Notes under the pieces: generated by a model
The model's database searches: none
Seen by the model: only the letters and a program-made list of their open reading frames with translations
Told to the model about the DNA's origin: nothing
In this document: positions 22,466-32,466 of the stretch, in pieces
Layout: every line of letters begins with the position of its first letter
Position numbering within the stretch: position 1 is the stretch's first letter
Translations under genes and position numbers: made by a program
Origin: Oscillospiraceae bacterium
Lineage (GTDB): Bacteria; Bacillota; Clostridia; Oscillospirales; Ruminococcaceae
Direction: 5' to 3'
DNA length: 64,000 nt
Assembly (NCBI GenBank): GCA_009777635.1
Contig: WRLK01000005.1
Span: 1-64,000 of the forward strand

Positions 22466-23364
22466 TGCTTCCCCCTTATCCCCGCCGCGAGCTTTGAAAT
22501 CCTGTCAAGCCGGTGAAACACCCCGGAACGGCTTAAGACCGGCGACGTTAAGCCGCCAAGCTCCTTAAGCGACATGTATGGGTTCTGAAGCCTTAGCTTC
22601 GCGATTTCCTGTAAATCCTCCGGCAGCGATTCGCTCCCGGCCGTTTCAAGCACAAGGCTGATATCTTTAATTTGGCTTCTCGCGGCGTCCACCATTTTAT
22701 CGATGTTCGCGGTTTCGCAGTTTGTCGCGCGGTTTGCGTTGTTGCGTGCGTTTTTCATCATCTCGACGTCAATCATCGCAAGGCATGATTTTGGCGCGCC
22801 CATCAGCGTCAGCAAATCCTCGATATAGGCGTATTCCTTGCCGTATATAACGCACGAGCCGCGCCGGTGCGTTGTCTTAGCGCCTAAAAGACAGGAATCG
22901 AGCACCGACTTTAAATCCTTGCACAACGCTTCGTCCTTTACGACAAACTCGATGTGATAGCTCTTTTCAGGATCGGTTATGTTGCCGCACGCAAGGTATG
23001 CCCCGCTTAAAAACGCGCACACATTCCCGTGACCTTTTAGAAGTTCTTTGTTGACGCCGGCTGTTTGTCCGAAAATATCAAGAAGCTTTTTCCTGTCGCC
23101 GGCGCCGTCAAGCCGCGCGGTGTAGACCGTCTTGTCGTTTCGCACTTTTTCGCCGGTCATGAGGCTTTCGGGGGGGGCGAGAAAATCATTTAAAAAGGAC
23201 AGGTACAGCTTAAATATTTCGTAGTTTTCAGTCGCGACTAAGACGGAGGATTCAGAAAAACCCTTCGCAAACAGGAACAAGCCGTATGCCTGCGCCTTTT
23301 TAAACCGGGCGCGCAACTGCTTGTTCTCAAGTATTTCCGTTTTTAACGCGGCGGAAAAAGACAC
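22462..23364 (-). CDS. whiA: DNA-binding protein WhiA
   Basis: 300 aa; LAGLIDADG-derived domain; C-terminal LPEDLQEIAKLRLQNPYMSLKELGGL...SRSGVFHRLDRI; adjacent to rapZ. Confidence 0.96.
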   Translation of the reverse strand: MSFSAALKTEILENKQLRARFKKAQAYGLFLFAKGFSESSVLVATENYEIFKLYLSFLNDFLAPPESLMTGEKVRNDKTVYTARLDGAGDRKKLLDIFGQTAGVNKELLKGHGNVCAFLSGAYLACGNITDPEKSYHIEFVVKDEALCKDLKSVLDSCLLGAKTTHRRGSCVIYGKEYAYIEDLLTLMGAPKSCLAMIDVEMMKNARNNANRATNCETANIDKMVDAARSQIKDISLVLETAGSESLPEDLQEIAKLRLQNPYMSLKELGGLTSPVLSRSGVFHRLDRISKLAAGIRGKQ

Positions 23365-23418
23365 GTTAATCCTCCTAAAGCTAAATCGGGTTAAAATAAG
23401 AACCTGCGGTCACAGGCT

Positions 23419-24291
23419 CTAATTCGCAAGCGTGATATGGCGGTGTCGCGTCACCGCGCGGATGCCCTGTCCGCTTAGATGCGACGCGATCAGCTCCGCG
23501 AAAACGACCGAGCGGTGCTTGCCGCCGGTGCATCCAACTACGATGACAAGATGGCTTTTCCCCTCCTGGACATAAAGCGGGACCAGATAATCAATCAGGC
23601 CGAAAAGCCTTGGCAGCAGCCCCGCCGCCTGAGGCGACGACAAAACATATTCACGGACTTCTTCGTCAAGCCCTGTTTTATCGCGCAGCTCCGGAACATA
23701 AAAGGGGTTCGGCAAACATCGCACGTCAAATAATAGATCAGCGTCGGGCGGCAGGCCGTGCTTAAACCCGAACGATACGCAGCTCACCGTCATCGTGTTT
23801 TCGCCGTTATTTGAAAAAAGTTGAGCAACAATGGACTTTAGCTGTGCGTCGGAGGCCTCCGACGTGTCTACGTCGTAATCGGCCGCGCTTTTCGCAAACG
23901 CAAGCATCGCGCGCTCTTCTTTTATCGCGTCCTCGATCGACGATATTTCCCCGGAAATCAGCGGATGCGTCCGCCTTGTCTGTTTATAGCGGCATATCAG
24001 CACGTGTCCGGCGCAGTCGAGAAACAATATTTTGAGCTTATACCCTTGCGCTTTGAGCTCGTCCAAGCAGCTTTTAAAATCGGAAAACATCTCGCGGCTT
24101 CTCACGTCCACGACGATTGCTATTTTGGAAAACTCGCCGCGGCTTTGCTTTGATAGCTCGGCAAAATTTTGCACAAGCGCAGGCGGTACGTTGTCAACGC
24201 AATAATATCCCAAGTCCTCAAGCGCGTCCGCTACATGCGTCTTCCCCGCGCCCGACATCCCGGTGACGATTAAAATATTGGTATGATCCAT
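23419..24291 (-). CDS. rapZ: RNase adapter RapZ / nucleotide-binding protein
   Basis: VTGMSGAGKTHVADALEDLGYYCVDNVPP; SFGFKHGLPPDADLLFDVRCLPNPFY; GCTGGKHRSV. Confidence 0.97.
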   Translation of the reverse strand: MDHTNILIVTGMSGAGKTHVADALEDLGYYCVDNVPPALVQNFAELSKQSRGEFSKIAIVVDVRSREMFSDFKSCLDELKAQGYKLKILFLDCAGHVLICRYKQTRRTHPLISGEISSIEDAIKEERAMLAFAKSAADYDVDTSEASDAQLKSIVAQLFSNNGENTMTVSCVSFGFKHGLPPDADLLFDVRCLPNPFYVPELRDKTGLDEEVREYVLSSPQAAGLLPRLFGLIDYLVPLYVQEGKSHLVIVVGCTGGKHRSVVFAELIASHLSGQGIRAVTRHRHITLAN

Positions 24292-24330
24292 ATACGCACT
24301 TCCTACCTAATCCGGGCATTTCAGATCGTG

Positions 24331-25242
24331 TTAACAGGCCCCGACCACTTTTACCTCGCAGCTTAACTCCACGCCTTTTTTCCGCATGACTTCCGCTTTT
24401 ATTACATCTATAAGCCCCAACACGTCTAAGCATGTCGCGCCGCCGGTGTTTACGATAAACCCCGCGTGCTTTTCGCTTACCTTAGCGCCCCCAACCGTTC
24501 TGCCCTTTAGCCCGCATTCATCGATAAGCGCCGAGGCGTATCCCGTAGCCGGCCGTTTAAAGGTGCTTCCGGCGCTCGGTATGTCAAGAGGCTGCTTTTC
24601 TCGCCGCCGTCTCATGAAATCGTCCATCTTGGCCGTGATTTCAGATTTATCGCCCTTTTTAAGCTTAAACACGGCGCTTGTGATGACAAACCCGCCTTTG
24701 CTGTATGCGCTGTGTCTGTAGCTAAGATCAAGCGCTTCGCCTTTAAACACGCCCATGTCGCCGTCCATCGTCAGATGCCTCACGCTTTTAAGGACGTCTT
24801 TCATCTCGCCGCCATACGCTCCCGCGTTCATGCAGACGGCGCCTCCCACGCTGCCCGGTATCCCGTATGCAAACTCAAGCCCGGAAAGACCGTGCTCTGC
24901 GGCAAACACGCACAATGATTTAAGCGACGCGCCGCTGCCCGCTTCAACGGTATCTTCTCCAATGAGCCGGATTGTGTGCAGCCCTTCCCCGATATGCAGC
25001 ACTAATCCGTCAAAGCCCTCATCCGAAAACAGGACGTTCGAGCCGTTTCCAAGCACGAAAACTCGCGCCTTAAACCTGGCGGCGGCTTTGAGAATCTTTT
25101 TGATTTCACTTTCGTCCTTAGCCTCGATAAACAATGCGGCGGGACCGCCGATTTTAAACGTGCAGCGGCTTTTCAGCGGTTCGTCCGTTAAAACCGCGGC
25201 GCCAAGCTCCCCGCAATATTTTGAAAGCTCTAAAAGGCTCAT
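24331..25242 (-). CDS. murB: UDP-N-acetylmuramate dehydrogenase
   Basis: FKIGGPAALFIEA; GSNVLFSDEGFDGLVLHI; GIPGSVGGAVCMNAGAYG; start chosen at MSLLEL. Confidence 0.97.
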   Translation of the reverse strand: MSLLELSKYCGELGAAVLTDEPLKSRCTFKIGGPAALFIEAKDESEIKKILKAAARFKARVFVLGNGSNVLFSDEGFDGLVLHIGEGLHTIRLIGEDTVEAGSGASLKSLCVFAAEHGLSGLEFAYGIPGSVGGAVCMNAGAYGGEMKDVLKSVRHLTMDGDMGVFKGEALDLSYRHSAYSKGGFVITSAVFKLKKGDKSEITAKMDDFMRRRREKQPLDIPSAGSTFKRPATGYASALIDECGLKGRTVGGAKVSEKHAGFIVNTGGATCLDVLGLIDVIKAEVMRKKGVELSCEVKVVGAC

Positions 25243-25253
25243 GTCACCGTCCC

Positions 25254-26216
25254 CTATTCGTCCCAATCGTGCGTTTTGCCTTCTTCAAGCGTTTCTTCCA
25301 GCATACCGAGCTTGTTTAAAAGCTCCTGCGCCGAGTTGAAGCCCATCTCTTTCTGGCGGTTGTTCATCGCGGCTACCTCGATGATGATGGCAAGGTTCCT
25401 GCCGGGCTTGACGGGGATCGTCACCGACGGCACCTTGTTCCCTAAAATATCGGTGTATTCGTTATCGATGCCCATTCTGTCATACAGCTTGTTCCTGTCC
25501 CACTGCTCAAGCTGGATGATCATATCGATCTGCTGGGTCACCTTTACGGAGCCGATGCCGAATATGCGGCGGATGTTCACAATCCCGATACCGCGCAGCT
25601 CCATAAAGTGGCGGATATTTTCAGGCGAACTGCCCACCAGCGTTTTTGACGAAACGCGGCGGATTTCGACCGCATCGTCGGCAATCAGCCTGTGCCCGCG
25701 TTTTACAAGTTCCATAGCTGTTTCGCTTTTACCTACGCCGCTCTCGCCAAGCATCAAGATTCCCTCGCCGTGGACCTCGACCAGTACGCCGTGCCTTGTA
25801 ACGCGCGGCGCAAGCTCGACGTTGAGCATGGAAATCAGCATCGCCAGGTATTCCGACGTTAAGATGTCCGTGCTTAAAATCGGGCATTTGTATTCCCGCG
25901 CAGCTTTCAGCATTTCATCGGGGATTTCCATGCTGCGCGCGACGATGACGGCAACCGGCTTATGCGAGAAAAATTCAAATACGCACTTTCTGCGTTCCCC
26001 TGGTTCAAACTGGCCGATGTACTCGATCTCGGTTTTGCCGAATATCTCAATGCGGGAATTGTCGAAAAAGTCAAAGAATCCTGTCAGGTGCAAGCCCGGG
26101 CGGCTCACCTCCATTGAGTAGATTTCAATCCCGGATGCGTCGCACGGCAGGTAGATTTCCGTTAAATTATGCGCCTTTATAATTTTTGAAAGCTTGACTG
26201 AAAATTGTTTTTGCAA
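25254..26216 (-). CDS. hprK: HPr kinase/phosphorylase
   Basis: GESGVGKSETAMELVKRGHRLIADDAVEI; ELRGIGIVNI. Confidence 0.97.
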   Translation of the reverse strand: MQKQFSVKLSKIIKAHNLTEIYLPCDASGIEIYSMEVSRPGLHLTGFFDFFDNSRIEIFGKTEIEYIGQFEPGERRKCVFEFFSHKPVAVIVARSMEIPDEMLKAAREYKCPILSTDILTSEYLAMLISMLNVELAPRVTRHGVLVEVHGEGILMLGESGVGKSETAMELVKRGHRLIADDAVEIRRVSSKTLVGSSPENIRHFMELRGIGIVNIRRIFGIGSVKVTQQIDMIIQLEQWDRNKLYDRMGIDNEYTDILGNKVPSVTIPVKPGRNLAIIIEVAAMNNRQKEMGFNSAQELLNKLGMLEETLEEGKTHDWDE

Positions 26217-26237
26217 GATATGTTCACTCCAAACTTT

Positions 26238-26399
26238 GAAGCTGTATTCAATAACGAGAAATGCTAGCGCGGCGAAGCGAAAATTTCGCAGTGCAAGGCA
26301 AATTTTTAAAGTAATGCTTTGTGCATTGCAAGAAAATTGAACGACGCAATGCGGAAATTTCGCCGCCGGGATGGCGTTTTGAGTATTGAATACAGCTTC
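26238..26399. repeat. 162-bp inverted-repeat (MITE-like) element, copy 1
   Basis: Perfect 16-bp terminal inverted repeats GAAGCTGTATTCAATA (26238-26253) / TATTGAATACAGCTTC (26384-26399); interior also largely self-complementary; termini shared with 60778-60847. Confidence 0.8.
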
Positions 26400-26448
26400 T
26401 TACATTCGTTCCATTTAAAATATACCATAATCCATATCATTTAACAAG

Positions 26449-26477
26449 TTGACAAACTTTTCCCGATTTACTATTAT
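26449..26477 (+). promoter_or_regulatory. Sigma-A-type promoter for the glycosyltransferase gene
   Basis: TTGACA (26449-26454), 17-bp spacer, TATTAT (26472-26477). Confidence 0.8.
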
Positions 26478-26546
26478 TAAGGGTATTATATCGGGTATCA
26501 TATCATATGTAGTAAAATGAATTATAAGAATGGCAGGAATAATCCT

Positions 26547-27749
26547 ATGAAAATAGCTTTATTTACAGAAACATATTTCCCTAGCGTAAACGGGGTCGCG
26601 GCCCATGTCAAGACGCTGAAAAACGGTCTTGAGAAGCTTGGCAACGAGGTTCTTATCGTCACGGCGGATAAACACTGCAAGCATCATTATATCGATGACG
26701 ACAATATCCTCCACTGCCCGTCTACCGAAGTAAAGCGCCTTTACGGGTTCGGGGCCGCACCGCCTTTTTCGTACAAACGCATGCGCCTGATTACAAAATT
26801 CGACCCGGACGTTATCCATATCCATCAGGAATTCGGCATCGGGCTGTCGGGGATACTCGCCGCGAAAAAGCTGAAGATACCGCTTGTATACACACTCCAT
26901 ACGGTCTATGACCAATATATCTACTACATCGCGCCGCCGCCGTTTATCCGCGCCGCCACCAAGATGTCGCACCATTACGAGCGGTTTATCGCAAGCCACG
27001 CGTCAGAGCTTACAGGTCCGTCGCAAAAATGCGAGGAGTATTTTAAAAAAATCGGTGTGCGAAAAGACGTAAACTTAATCCCCAACGCCATAGACCTTGA
27101 AATGTTCGATCCCGCCCGCGTAAAACAAAGCGATAAAGCCGAGTTCCTCAATAAATACGGGATTCCCATCGGCAAGCTGCTTGTCTGCTTTGTAGGCAGG
27201 CTCGGCAAGGAAAAAAGCGTGGATGTATTGCTTGAATACTGGGCGGAAACAATCACACGCAACGACGATATGCACCTTGTCATTATCGGCGACGGCCCGG
27301 ATAAGCGCTCGCTTGAGCTTTTGGCGGAAAACCTTAACATCAAGGATATGGTGACCTTCACGGGGATGATAAAGCACGACGCTATGCCGGTATGTTTTGC
27401 GGCGTGCGACGTTTACGCGACGGCGTCGCTTTCGGAGATGAACTCGATTTCCATGCTTGAGGGCATGGCAAGCGGGTTGCCGGTTTTGCAGCGTTATGAC
27501 GAAATGAACGCAAGCCAGATCGAGGTCGGCGTGAACGGCTACCTGTTTCACACCGCGCAGGAAATGGCAGGGCGCCTTCGTGATCTAAAGGCGCTTTCGC
27601 CTGAAAAGCGGGCCGGATTTGAGGAGCGTGTTATCGGCTCGGTCGTATCGCGCGGCGTAAACGAACTTGCCGAATATATGCTTGGCGTTTACAAAAAGGC
27701 ATTGAGCGAAAAACCGGATATCGGCGTAAAACGCAGGCTGCGTTTATAG
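26547..27749 (+). CDS. Family 4-type glycosyltransferase
   Basis: MKIALFTETYFPSVNGVAAHVKTLKNGLEKLGNEVLIVT; LVCFVGRLGKEKSVDVLLEYW; SEMNSISMLEGMASGLPVL. Confidence 0.92.
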   Translation: MKIALFTETYFPSVNGVAAHVKTLKNGLEKLGNEVLIVTADKHCKHHYIDDDNILHCPSTEVKRLYGFGAAPPFSYKRMRLITKFDPDVIHIHQEFGIGLSGILAAKKLKIPLVYTLHTVYDQYIYYIAPPPFIRAATKMSHHYERFIASHASELTGPSQKCEEYFKKIGVRKDVNLIPNAIDLEMFDPARVKQSDKAEFLNKYGIPIGKLLVCFVGRLGKEKSVDVLLEYWAETITRNDDMHLVIIGDGPDKRSLELLAENLNIKDMVTFTGMIKHDAMPVCFAACDVYATASLSEMNSISMLEGMASGLPVLQRYDEMNASQIEVGVNGYLFHTAQEMAGRLRDLKALSPEKRAGFEERVIGSVVSRGVNELAEYMLGVYKKALSEKPDIGVKRRLRL

Positions 27750-27799
27750 TGCAAAAACGGCGTATCGGCGCAAAGGAAACCGGTTTCTAAAATAAAAAC

Positions 27800-27834
27800 G
27801 CCATGCGAATTGTAACGCCTACAAATCGCATGGC
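27800..27834 (-). terminator. Terminator of spoVG
   Basis: GCCATGCGA/TCGCATGGC perfect 9-bp stem followed on the minus strand by GTTTTTATTTT. Confidence 0.8.
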
Positions 27835-27866
27835 ACTTAATATGTGGTTGGGCCCTAAGCTTCTTC

Positions 27867-28205
27867 CTAATCTAATTCATCGTTTTCGTCGTCGTCCGGC
27901 TCTTTTTCCGCCAGCGTAGCAGCCGTGCTGATTTCCGACGCCACCACGTTTTCAAGGTATTCATGGTATGCTGTAAGAATCTGCGACTCGATGAGCTTGC
28001 GCGCTTCAGGCGTAATTGGGTGCGCAATATCGCGGAATACCCCATTGTCGTCTTTGCGGCTGGGCATAGCTACAAATAATCGCTCAGGCCCTTCGATAAC
28101 CTTTATGTCATGCACGGCGAAAGCGTTGTCAAGCGTAATGGAAACAAGCGCCTTCAGCCTCATGTCTTGGTACGTCCGTCTGATTCTGATATCGGTGATG
28201 TTCAC
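27867..28205 (-). CDS. spoVG: Septation/sporulation regulator SpoVG
   Basis: MNITDIRIRRTYQDMRLKALVSITLDNAFAVHDIKVIEGPERLFVAMPSRK...DIAHPI. Confidence 0.98.
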   Translation of the reverse strand: MNITDIRIRRTYQDMRLKALVSITLDNAFAVHDIKVIEGPERLFVAMPSRKDDNGVFRDIAHPITPEARKLIESQILTAYHEYLENVVASEISTAATLAEKEPDDDENDELD

Positions 28206-28342
28206 GAGAAGTCCCCCTAGTTTATAATCTTTTTTATTATTTAAGTTATAAGAATAAATATACCTTGTTTCTTTTTTTAAATTTATGCAATATAATATGA
28301 AGCAGATATTATGATGCGCATCAGCGCTTAAAGGAGATTTTT

Positions 28343-29710
28343 ATGTTTAACGAAAAAATGCTTGAATCCGCCAAAAAGCTGCACTTCATAGGAATCGGCG
28401 GTTCGGGTATGTTCCCGATTGTACAAATCCTTGAAAGCCAAGGATACGAAATCACAGGCTCCGACAACAACGAAAGCGATACGCTTGAGCTTGTCAGGAA
28501 AATGGGTATCCCGGTATTTCTGGGCCACGACGCCGAAAATATCAACGGCGCCGATATGATTATTTATTCCGCGGCAATTTCCCCTGAAAACCCGGAGCGG
28601 ACAGAAGCCTTAAAGCTTGGGATACCGGCTGTCGAGCGCTCGGACGTCCTTGGGTATATCACGCGCCGGTACAAAAACAGTATATGTATTTCCGGCACCC
28701 ACGGGAAAACCAGTACTACCGCCATGCTTACGCATGTGCTTGTCAGCGCGGGCCTTGACCCGACCGCCGTAATCGGCGGAAAGCTCCCGCTCATCGGCGG
28801 ATATGGCCGCGCAGGAAAAAGCGATATCATGACGTGCGAGGCATGTGAATTTGTCGATACCTTTTTAAAGCTGTCAAGCGATATTTCAGTTATACTCAAC
28901 GTCGATGCGGACCATCTCGACTACTTTAAAACGCTTGATAACGTAATCGCCTCATTTAGAAAGTTTGCCGAAAACACAAGCCGTGTGGTGATTGTAAACG
29001 GCGACGACAAAAACGCAATGAAAGCCGTGGATAAAATTACCGGCAAAAAGATCGTGACGTTCGGGTTCTCGGATAAAAATGATTATTATCCCGAAAATAT
29101 CCGTAGGTCAGGGCCTGCCGGAAGCGCCTTTGACTTGATGTGCCGTGGAGAAAAACTAACGGAGCTTGAAATCGGGATTCCTGGTATCCACAATGTTTCA
29201 AACGCCGTGGCGGCGTTCATAGCGGCCCTTGAGGCAGGCTTAACGCCGGAGATGATGTCAAAGCATTTTCCCGGCTTTAGCGGCGCCGGCCGGCGGTTCG
29301 AGGTGCTTGGTAAACGCGGCGGCGTCACCGTCGTTGACGATTATGCGCATCATCCCCTCGAAATCGAGGCGACGTTAAAGGTAGCGAAAGCAATGGGCTA
29401 TAACGCTGTTTGGGCCGTGTTCCAGCCGTTTACCTATTCTCGCACAAAACTCCTCTTAGAGCAGTTCGCCGACGCGCTTAAAATCGCGGACCGCGTCGTT
29501 ATGTCCGAGATCATGGGCGGGCGGGAGAAAAATACTTACAATATCCACACATGCGATTTGGCTGAGCTGATTCCCGGTTCCGTCTGGTTCCCCGGGTTTC
29601 CCGAAATCGCAAAATACGTCATGGAAAACGCGTCAAAAGGAGATCTTGTCATCACGCTTGGCTGCGGCGATATTTATAAGTGCGCAAAAATGATGCTACA
29701 AGATAAATAA
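28343..29710 (+). CDS. murC: UDP-N-acetylmuramate--L-alanine ligase
   Basis: LHFIGIGGSGMFPIVQILESQGYEITGSD; ISGTHGKTSTTAMLTHVL; DDYAHHPLEIEATL. Confidence 0.97.
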   Translation: MFNEKMLESAKKLHFIGIGGSGMFPIVQILESQGYEITGSDNNESDTLELVRKMGIPVFLGHDAENINGADMIIYSAAISPENPERTEALKLGIPAVERSDVLGYITRRYKNSICISGTHGKTSTTAMLTHVLVSAGLDPTAVIGGKLPLIGGYGRAGKSDIMTCEACEFVDTFLKLSSDISVILNVDADHLDYFKTLDNVIASFRKFAENTSRVVIVNGDDKNAMKAVDKITGKKIVTFGFSDKNDYYPENIRRSGPAGSAFDLMCRGEKLTELEIGIPGIHNVSNAVAAFIAALEAGLTPEMMSKHFPGFSGAGRRFEVLGKRGGVTVVDDYAHHPLEIEATLKVAKAMGYNAVWAVFQPFTYSRTKLLLEQFADALKIADRVVMSEIMGGREKNTYNIHTCDLAELIPGSVWFPGFPEIAKYVMENASKGDLVITLGCGDIYKCAKMMLQDK

Positions 29711-29959
29711 TCCTCTTTTGTCGCTTATTATCATTGATGATATCATTTTACAAAAGATATTTCAAGTGCGATAATGTATCTTAATACAATTCATCTTATA
29801 TTTTTGCATTTAACGCCTGATAATTTGTACGAAAATCCTTATTATTTAGCAATTCTTATCTTATTAATTTACCAAACATTACCAGAAAAAAATAATAGGT
29901 CGCGGCAGTGCGTCAGATATTTCAGCGGGGTAAGCGCGATGGTTCGGGGAGATATGAAT

Positions 29960-29986
29960 AAGGCCGCCTGAAAGGCGGCCTTTTGT
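29960..29986. terminator. Rho-independent terminator
   Basis: AAGGCCGCC TGAAA GGCGGCCTT followed by TT. Confidence 0.85.
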
Positions 29987-30014
29987 AATGGGTTTATGCT
30001 ATATTACTTTCCGT

Positions 30015-31082
30015 TTACTGCTTTTCTTTTCCGCCCTGCGCGTCTTCGGGCGGCTGCGGCGATTGCTGCTGTGCCATGCGCTTTTTAATTTTTTTATCGG
30101 AACGCATTACAAAATAAACGATGATAAGCGTTATCGCGCCGATTAAAAGCAAAAACGGGAAAATCGACACCACGAATATGACAAACCCCTGCACAAAATC
30201 CGAGAAGTTTTCAATCGAGGTCGAAAACGCGTGTGAAATCCGCTCGCCGAACGTCGCCGGAGCATCCTTGACAGGATCGTATTTCACAACCTCTACCAAC
30301 GCGATGTCAACGGTGGAAAACTGCACGCTGCTGTCCATGCGGCGAAGCGCCGAGGTCAGGCTTTCAATCTCGTACCGAACGTTCATAATCTCTTTTTCAA
30401 CCTGAAGAAGATATTCAAGCTCCGAAGCGTTTTCGAGCATCGATAAAAGCCTTTCCTCCTGAATACGAAGCGAGTTTAGTCGGGCCCTGCTGTCGTAATA
30501 GTGCGCGGTGATGTCGTCGCTGTACTGGTCGCGGCTTATGATATTAAAGTCATTGTTTCCAAGGGAATGGATGAACGCGTCAATGTTTTCCGCCGGTATT
30601 CTCAGCGTAAACGAGGCGGTTCGCGTACCGCGCTCGCTGTACATGTCAAGCCCCGAAACGAAGCTTCTTTCAACGAACCCGCCGAAGCTGACGGCCGCTC
30701 CCGTGATAAATTCAACGCCCCTGTCAAAGGAAAGCGTCTGGATTTCAAGCCGCGCGTTTTTGATAATCTTGCGCGCGTCTATCACCGGTTCCGTTTCAGG
30801 CCCCGCTATGCCTCTTTCATCGGGCGGTAGCGGTTCCGGGCCGGCGGATTCCGCAACGTCTAAATCTTCATTCCACACTTCTTCCATAACCATATCTCTG
30901 TTTGCCGGCGCGGCCATACCCCCCAAATCCGATTCATAACCATAAGCGACGGCGGCCACCTCAGCCGTAGCCGGGGCGGATTGCGGTGCAGGCGAGTAAT
31001 CGTTTTGGGTAGAGGCGCCGCATCCCGCGATCAAGGACAAAACAATAGCAGCCGATAAAACAATTAAAAATCTTTTTTTCAT
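30015..31082 (-). CDS. DUF4349-like lipoprotein
   Basis: Lipobox SLIAGCG; coiled-coil LNSLRIQEERLLSMLENASELEYLLQVEKEIMNVRYEIESLTSALRRMD; C-terminal TM helix. Confidence 0.85.
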   Translation of the reverse strand: MKKRFLIVLSAAIVLSLIAGCGASTQNDYSPAPQSAPATAEVAAVAYGYESDLGGMAAPANRDMVMEEVWNEDLDVAESAGPEPLPPDERGIAGPETEPVIDARKIIKNARLEIQTLSFDRGVEFITGAAVSFGGFVERSFVSGLDMYSERGTRTASFTLRIPAENIDAFIHSLGNNDFNIISRDQYSDDITAHYYDSRARLNSLRIQEERLLSMLENASELEYLLQVEKEIMNVRYEIESLTSALRRMDSSVQFSTVDIALVEVVKYDPVKDAPATFGERISHAFSTSIENFSDFVQGFVIFVVSIFPFLLLIGAITLIIVYFVMRSDKKIKKRMAQQQSPQPPEDAQGGKEKQ

Positions 31083-31212
31083 AAATGCCTCCAAATGGTA
31101 ATATTTCTATAGTAATTAAGTGCGTCTGCCTTTACGTTTTTTTGCATGAATTTAAAACCGTAACCAAATATTAACTCCGGCGTAACAAATGAATCCGCTA
31201 TTGTAAAAATGG

Positions 31213-32466
31213 ATGACCTGTATTATGATAAATCCATTATGTATGATGGGAATGATGCACAGCATGGAACTTAAAAAAAAGGAAGCCTTGGCAAAAAATC
31301 ATATCATATTCATTATTTTAGCGTGTTGCGTGTATATTGTGTATGCGTTTTACTTAAACGGGTTCGGCACAAACGCTCCCGTTATGATGGCGTTTTACAG
31401 CATTACATCGGCGCAGCAGGGTTTTATTTTTACCATGCAGTCGATTGGCGCGCTTTTAATGTCGGTGTATCTCGCGCTTCACGGGGAGCGCTACAATAAA
31501 ATCAACGTATTCGCCGCGGGAACGCTGATGTTTACTGCCGCAAGCTTAGCCGTGGGACTTGCGCCCCCTTACATTCTGCTTATCGTTTTGGTAATGGCAG
31601 GCGGCGCCGGATACTCGGCCTTGGACATCATGTTAAACAGTATGATACCGGAGCTTTATCCGAACCAAAAAAACACGCTGCTTCCGATAGCGCACGCGTT
31701 TTTCGGCACGGGAGCAATGATCACGCCTATCCTGATCACAACGCTTGTAAACCCTGATATCCCGTCTTCGTTCTCAAAGCCGTTTTTACTTATCGGCGCG
31801 GTGGGCGCCGTCATATTCACCGCCTTTTTTATCGCAAGCAGGCGTGTAATCCCAGAAACGCCATACTACGATATGGCGGCTTTAAAAAATCATACGTCCG
31901 GCAACCAGGCGGAAATATTTAAAACAAAGAAAGCATGGATGTTCCTTATAGCAGGGGTTATGTTTTTTTCTTTCCAGCTTGGCATCGTAAGCTGGCTGCC
32001 CTCATATTGCCGGGAGATAGGGCTGGATTTCGCTTCGTCCGGCGCCATGCTGACCGCTTTCTTCGCAGGCTCGCTTGTCATGCGGTTTTGCGGGCCTATA
32101 ATCCTAAAGAAGATGACGGCGAGGAAAGCGTACATACTGTTTGGCCTGTTTTCAGCGGGAGCGGTCGCGGCTGCCCTGTTTACGGCAAACCACACGGCAA
32201 TGACGGTATGGATCGCCATAGGCGGGTTCATGCAGGGGTCGTGCGTTGCGTTTTTGTTTTTGATGTCCACCGGGGCGTTTCCGCATCGGGTAGCTTCCGC
32301 AAGCTCGCTTATAACCATCTCGGTAAACGCGGGGGCCATGACCGCGCCGCTTTGGATGGGCGGCCTCGCGGAGCTTACCGGCTTTCGCGCCCCTTTGCTT
32401 TTAGTCTGCGCGCTTATGGTTCTGTCCGTGCTTTTGATCGTCCGGGTTGGGGAACCTCTAGCATAA
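31213..32466 (+). CDS. MFS transporter
   Basis: About 12 hydrophobic segments; MFS-like organisation; start codon uncertain. Confidence 0.85.
   Translation: MTCIMINPLCMMGMMHSMELKKKEALAKNHIIFIILACCVYIVYAFYLNGFGTNAPVMMAFYSITSAQQGFIFTMQSIGALLMSVYLALHGERYNKINVFAAGTLMFTAASLAVGLAPPYILLIVLVMAGGAGYSALDIMLNSMIPELYPNQKNTLLPIAHAFFGTGAMITPILITTLVNPDIPSSFSKPFLLIGAVGAVIFTAFFIASRRVIPETPYYDMAALKNHTSGNQAEIFKTKKAWMFLIAGVMFFSFQLGIVSWLPSYCREIGLDFASSGAMLTAFFAGSLVMRFCGPIILKKMTARKAYILFGLFSAGAVAAALFTANHTAMTVWIAIGGFMQGSCVAFLFLMSTGAFPHRVASASSLITISVNAGAMTAPLWMGGLAELTGFRAPLLLVCALMVLSVLLIVRVGEPLA

Noticed and set aside
29711-29985. Possible small RNA between murC and its downstream terminator
   Set aside because: Only the terminator is supported; no promoter or conserved RNA structure recognised
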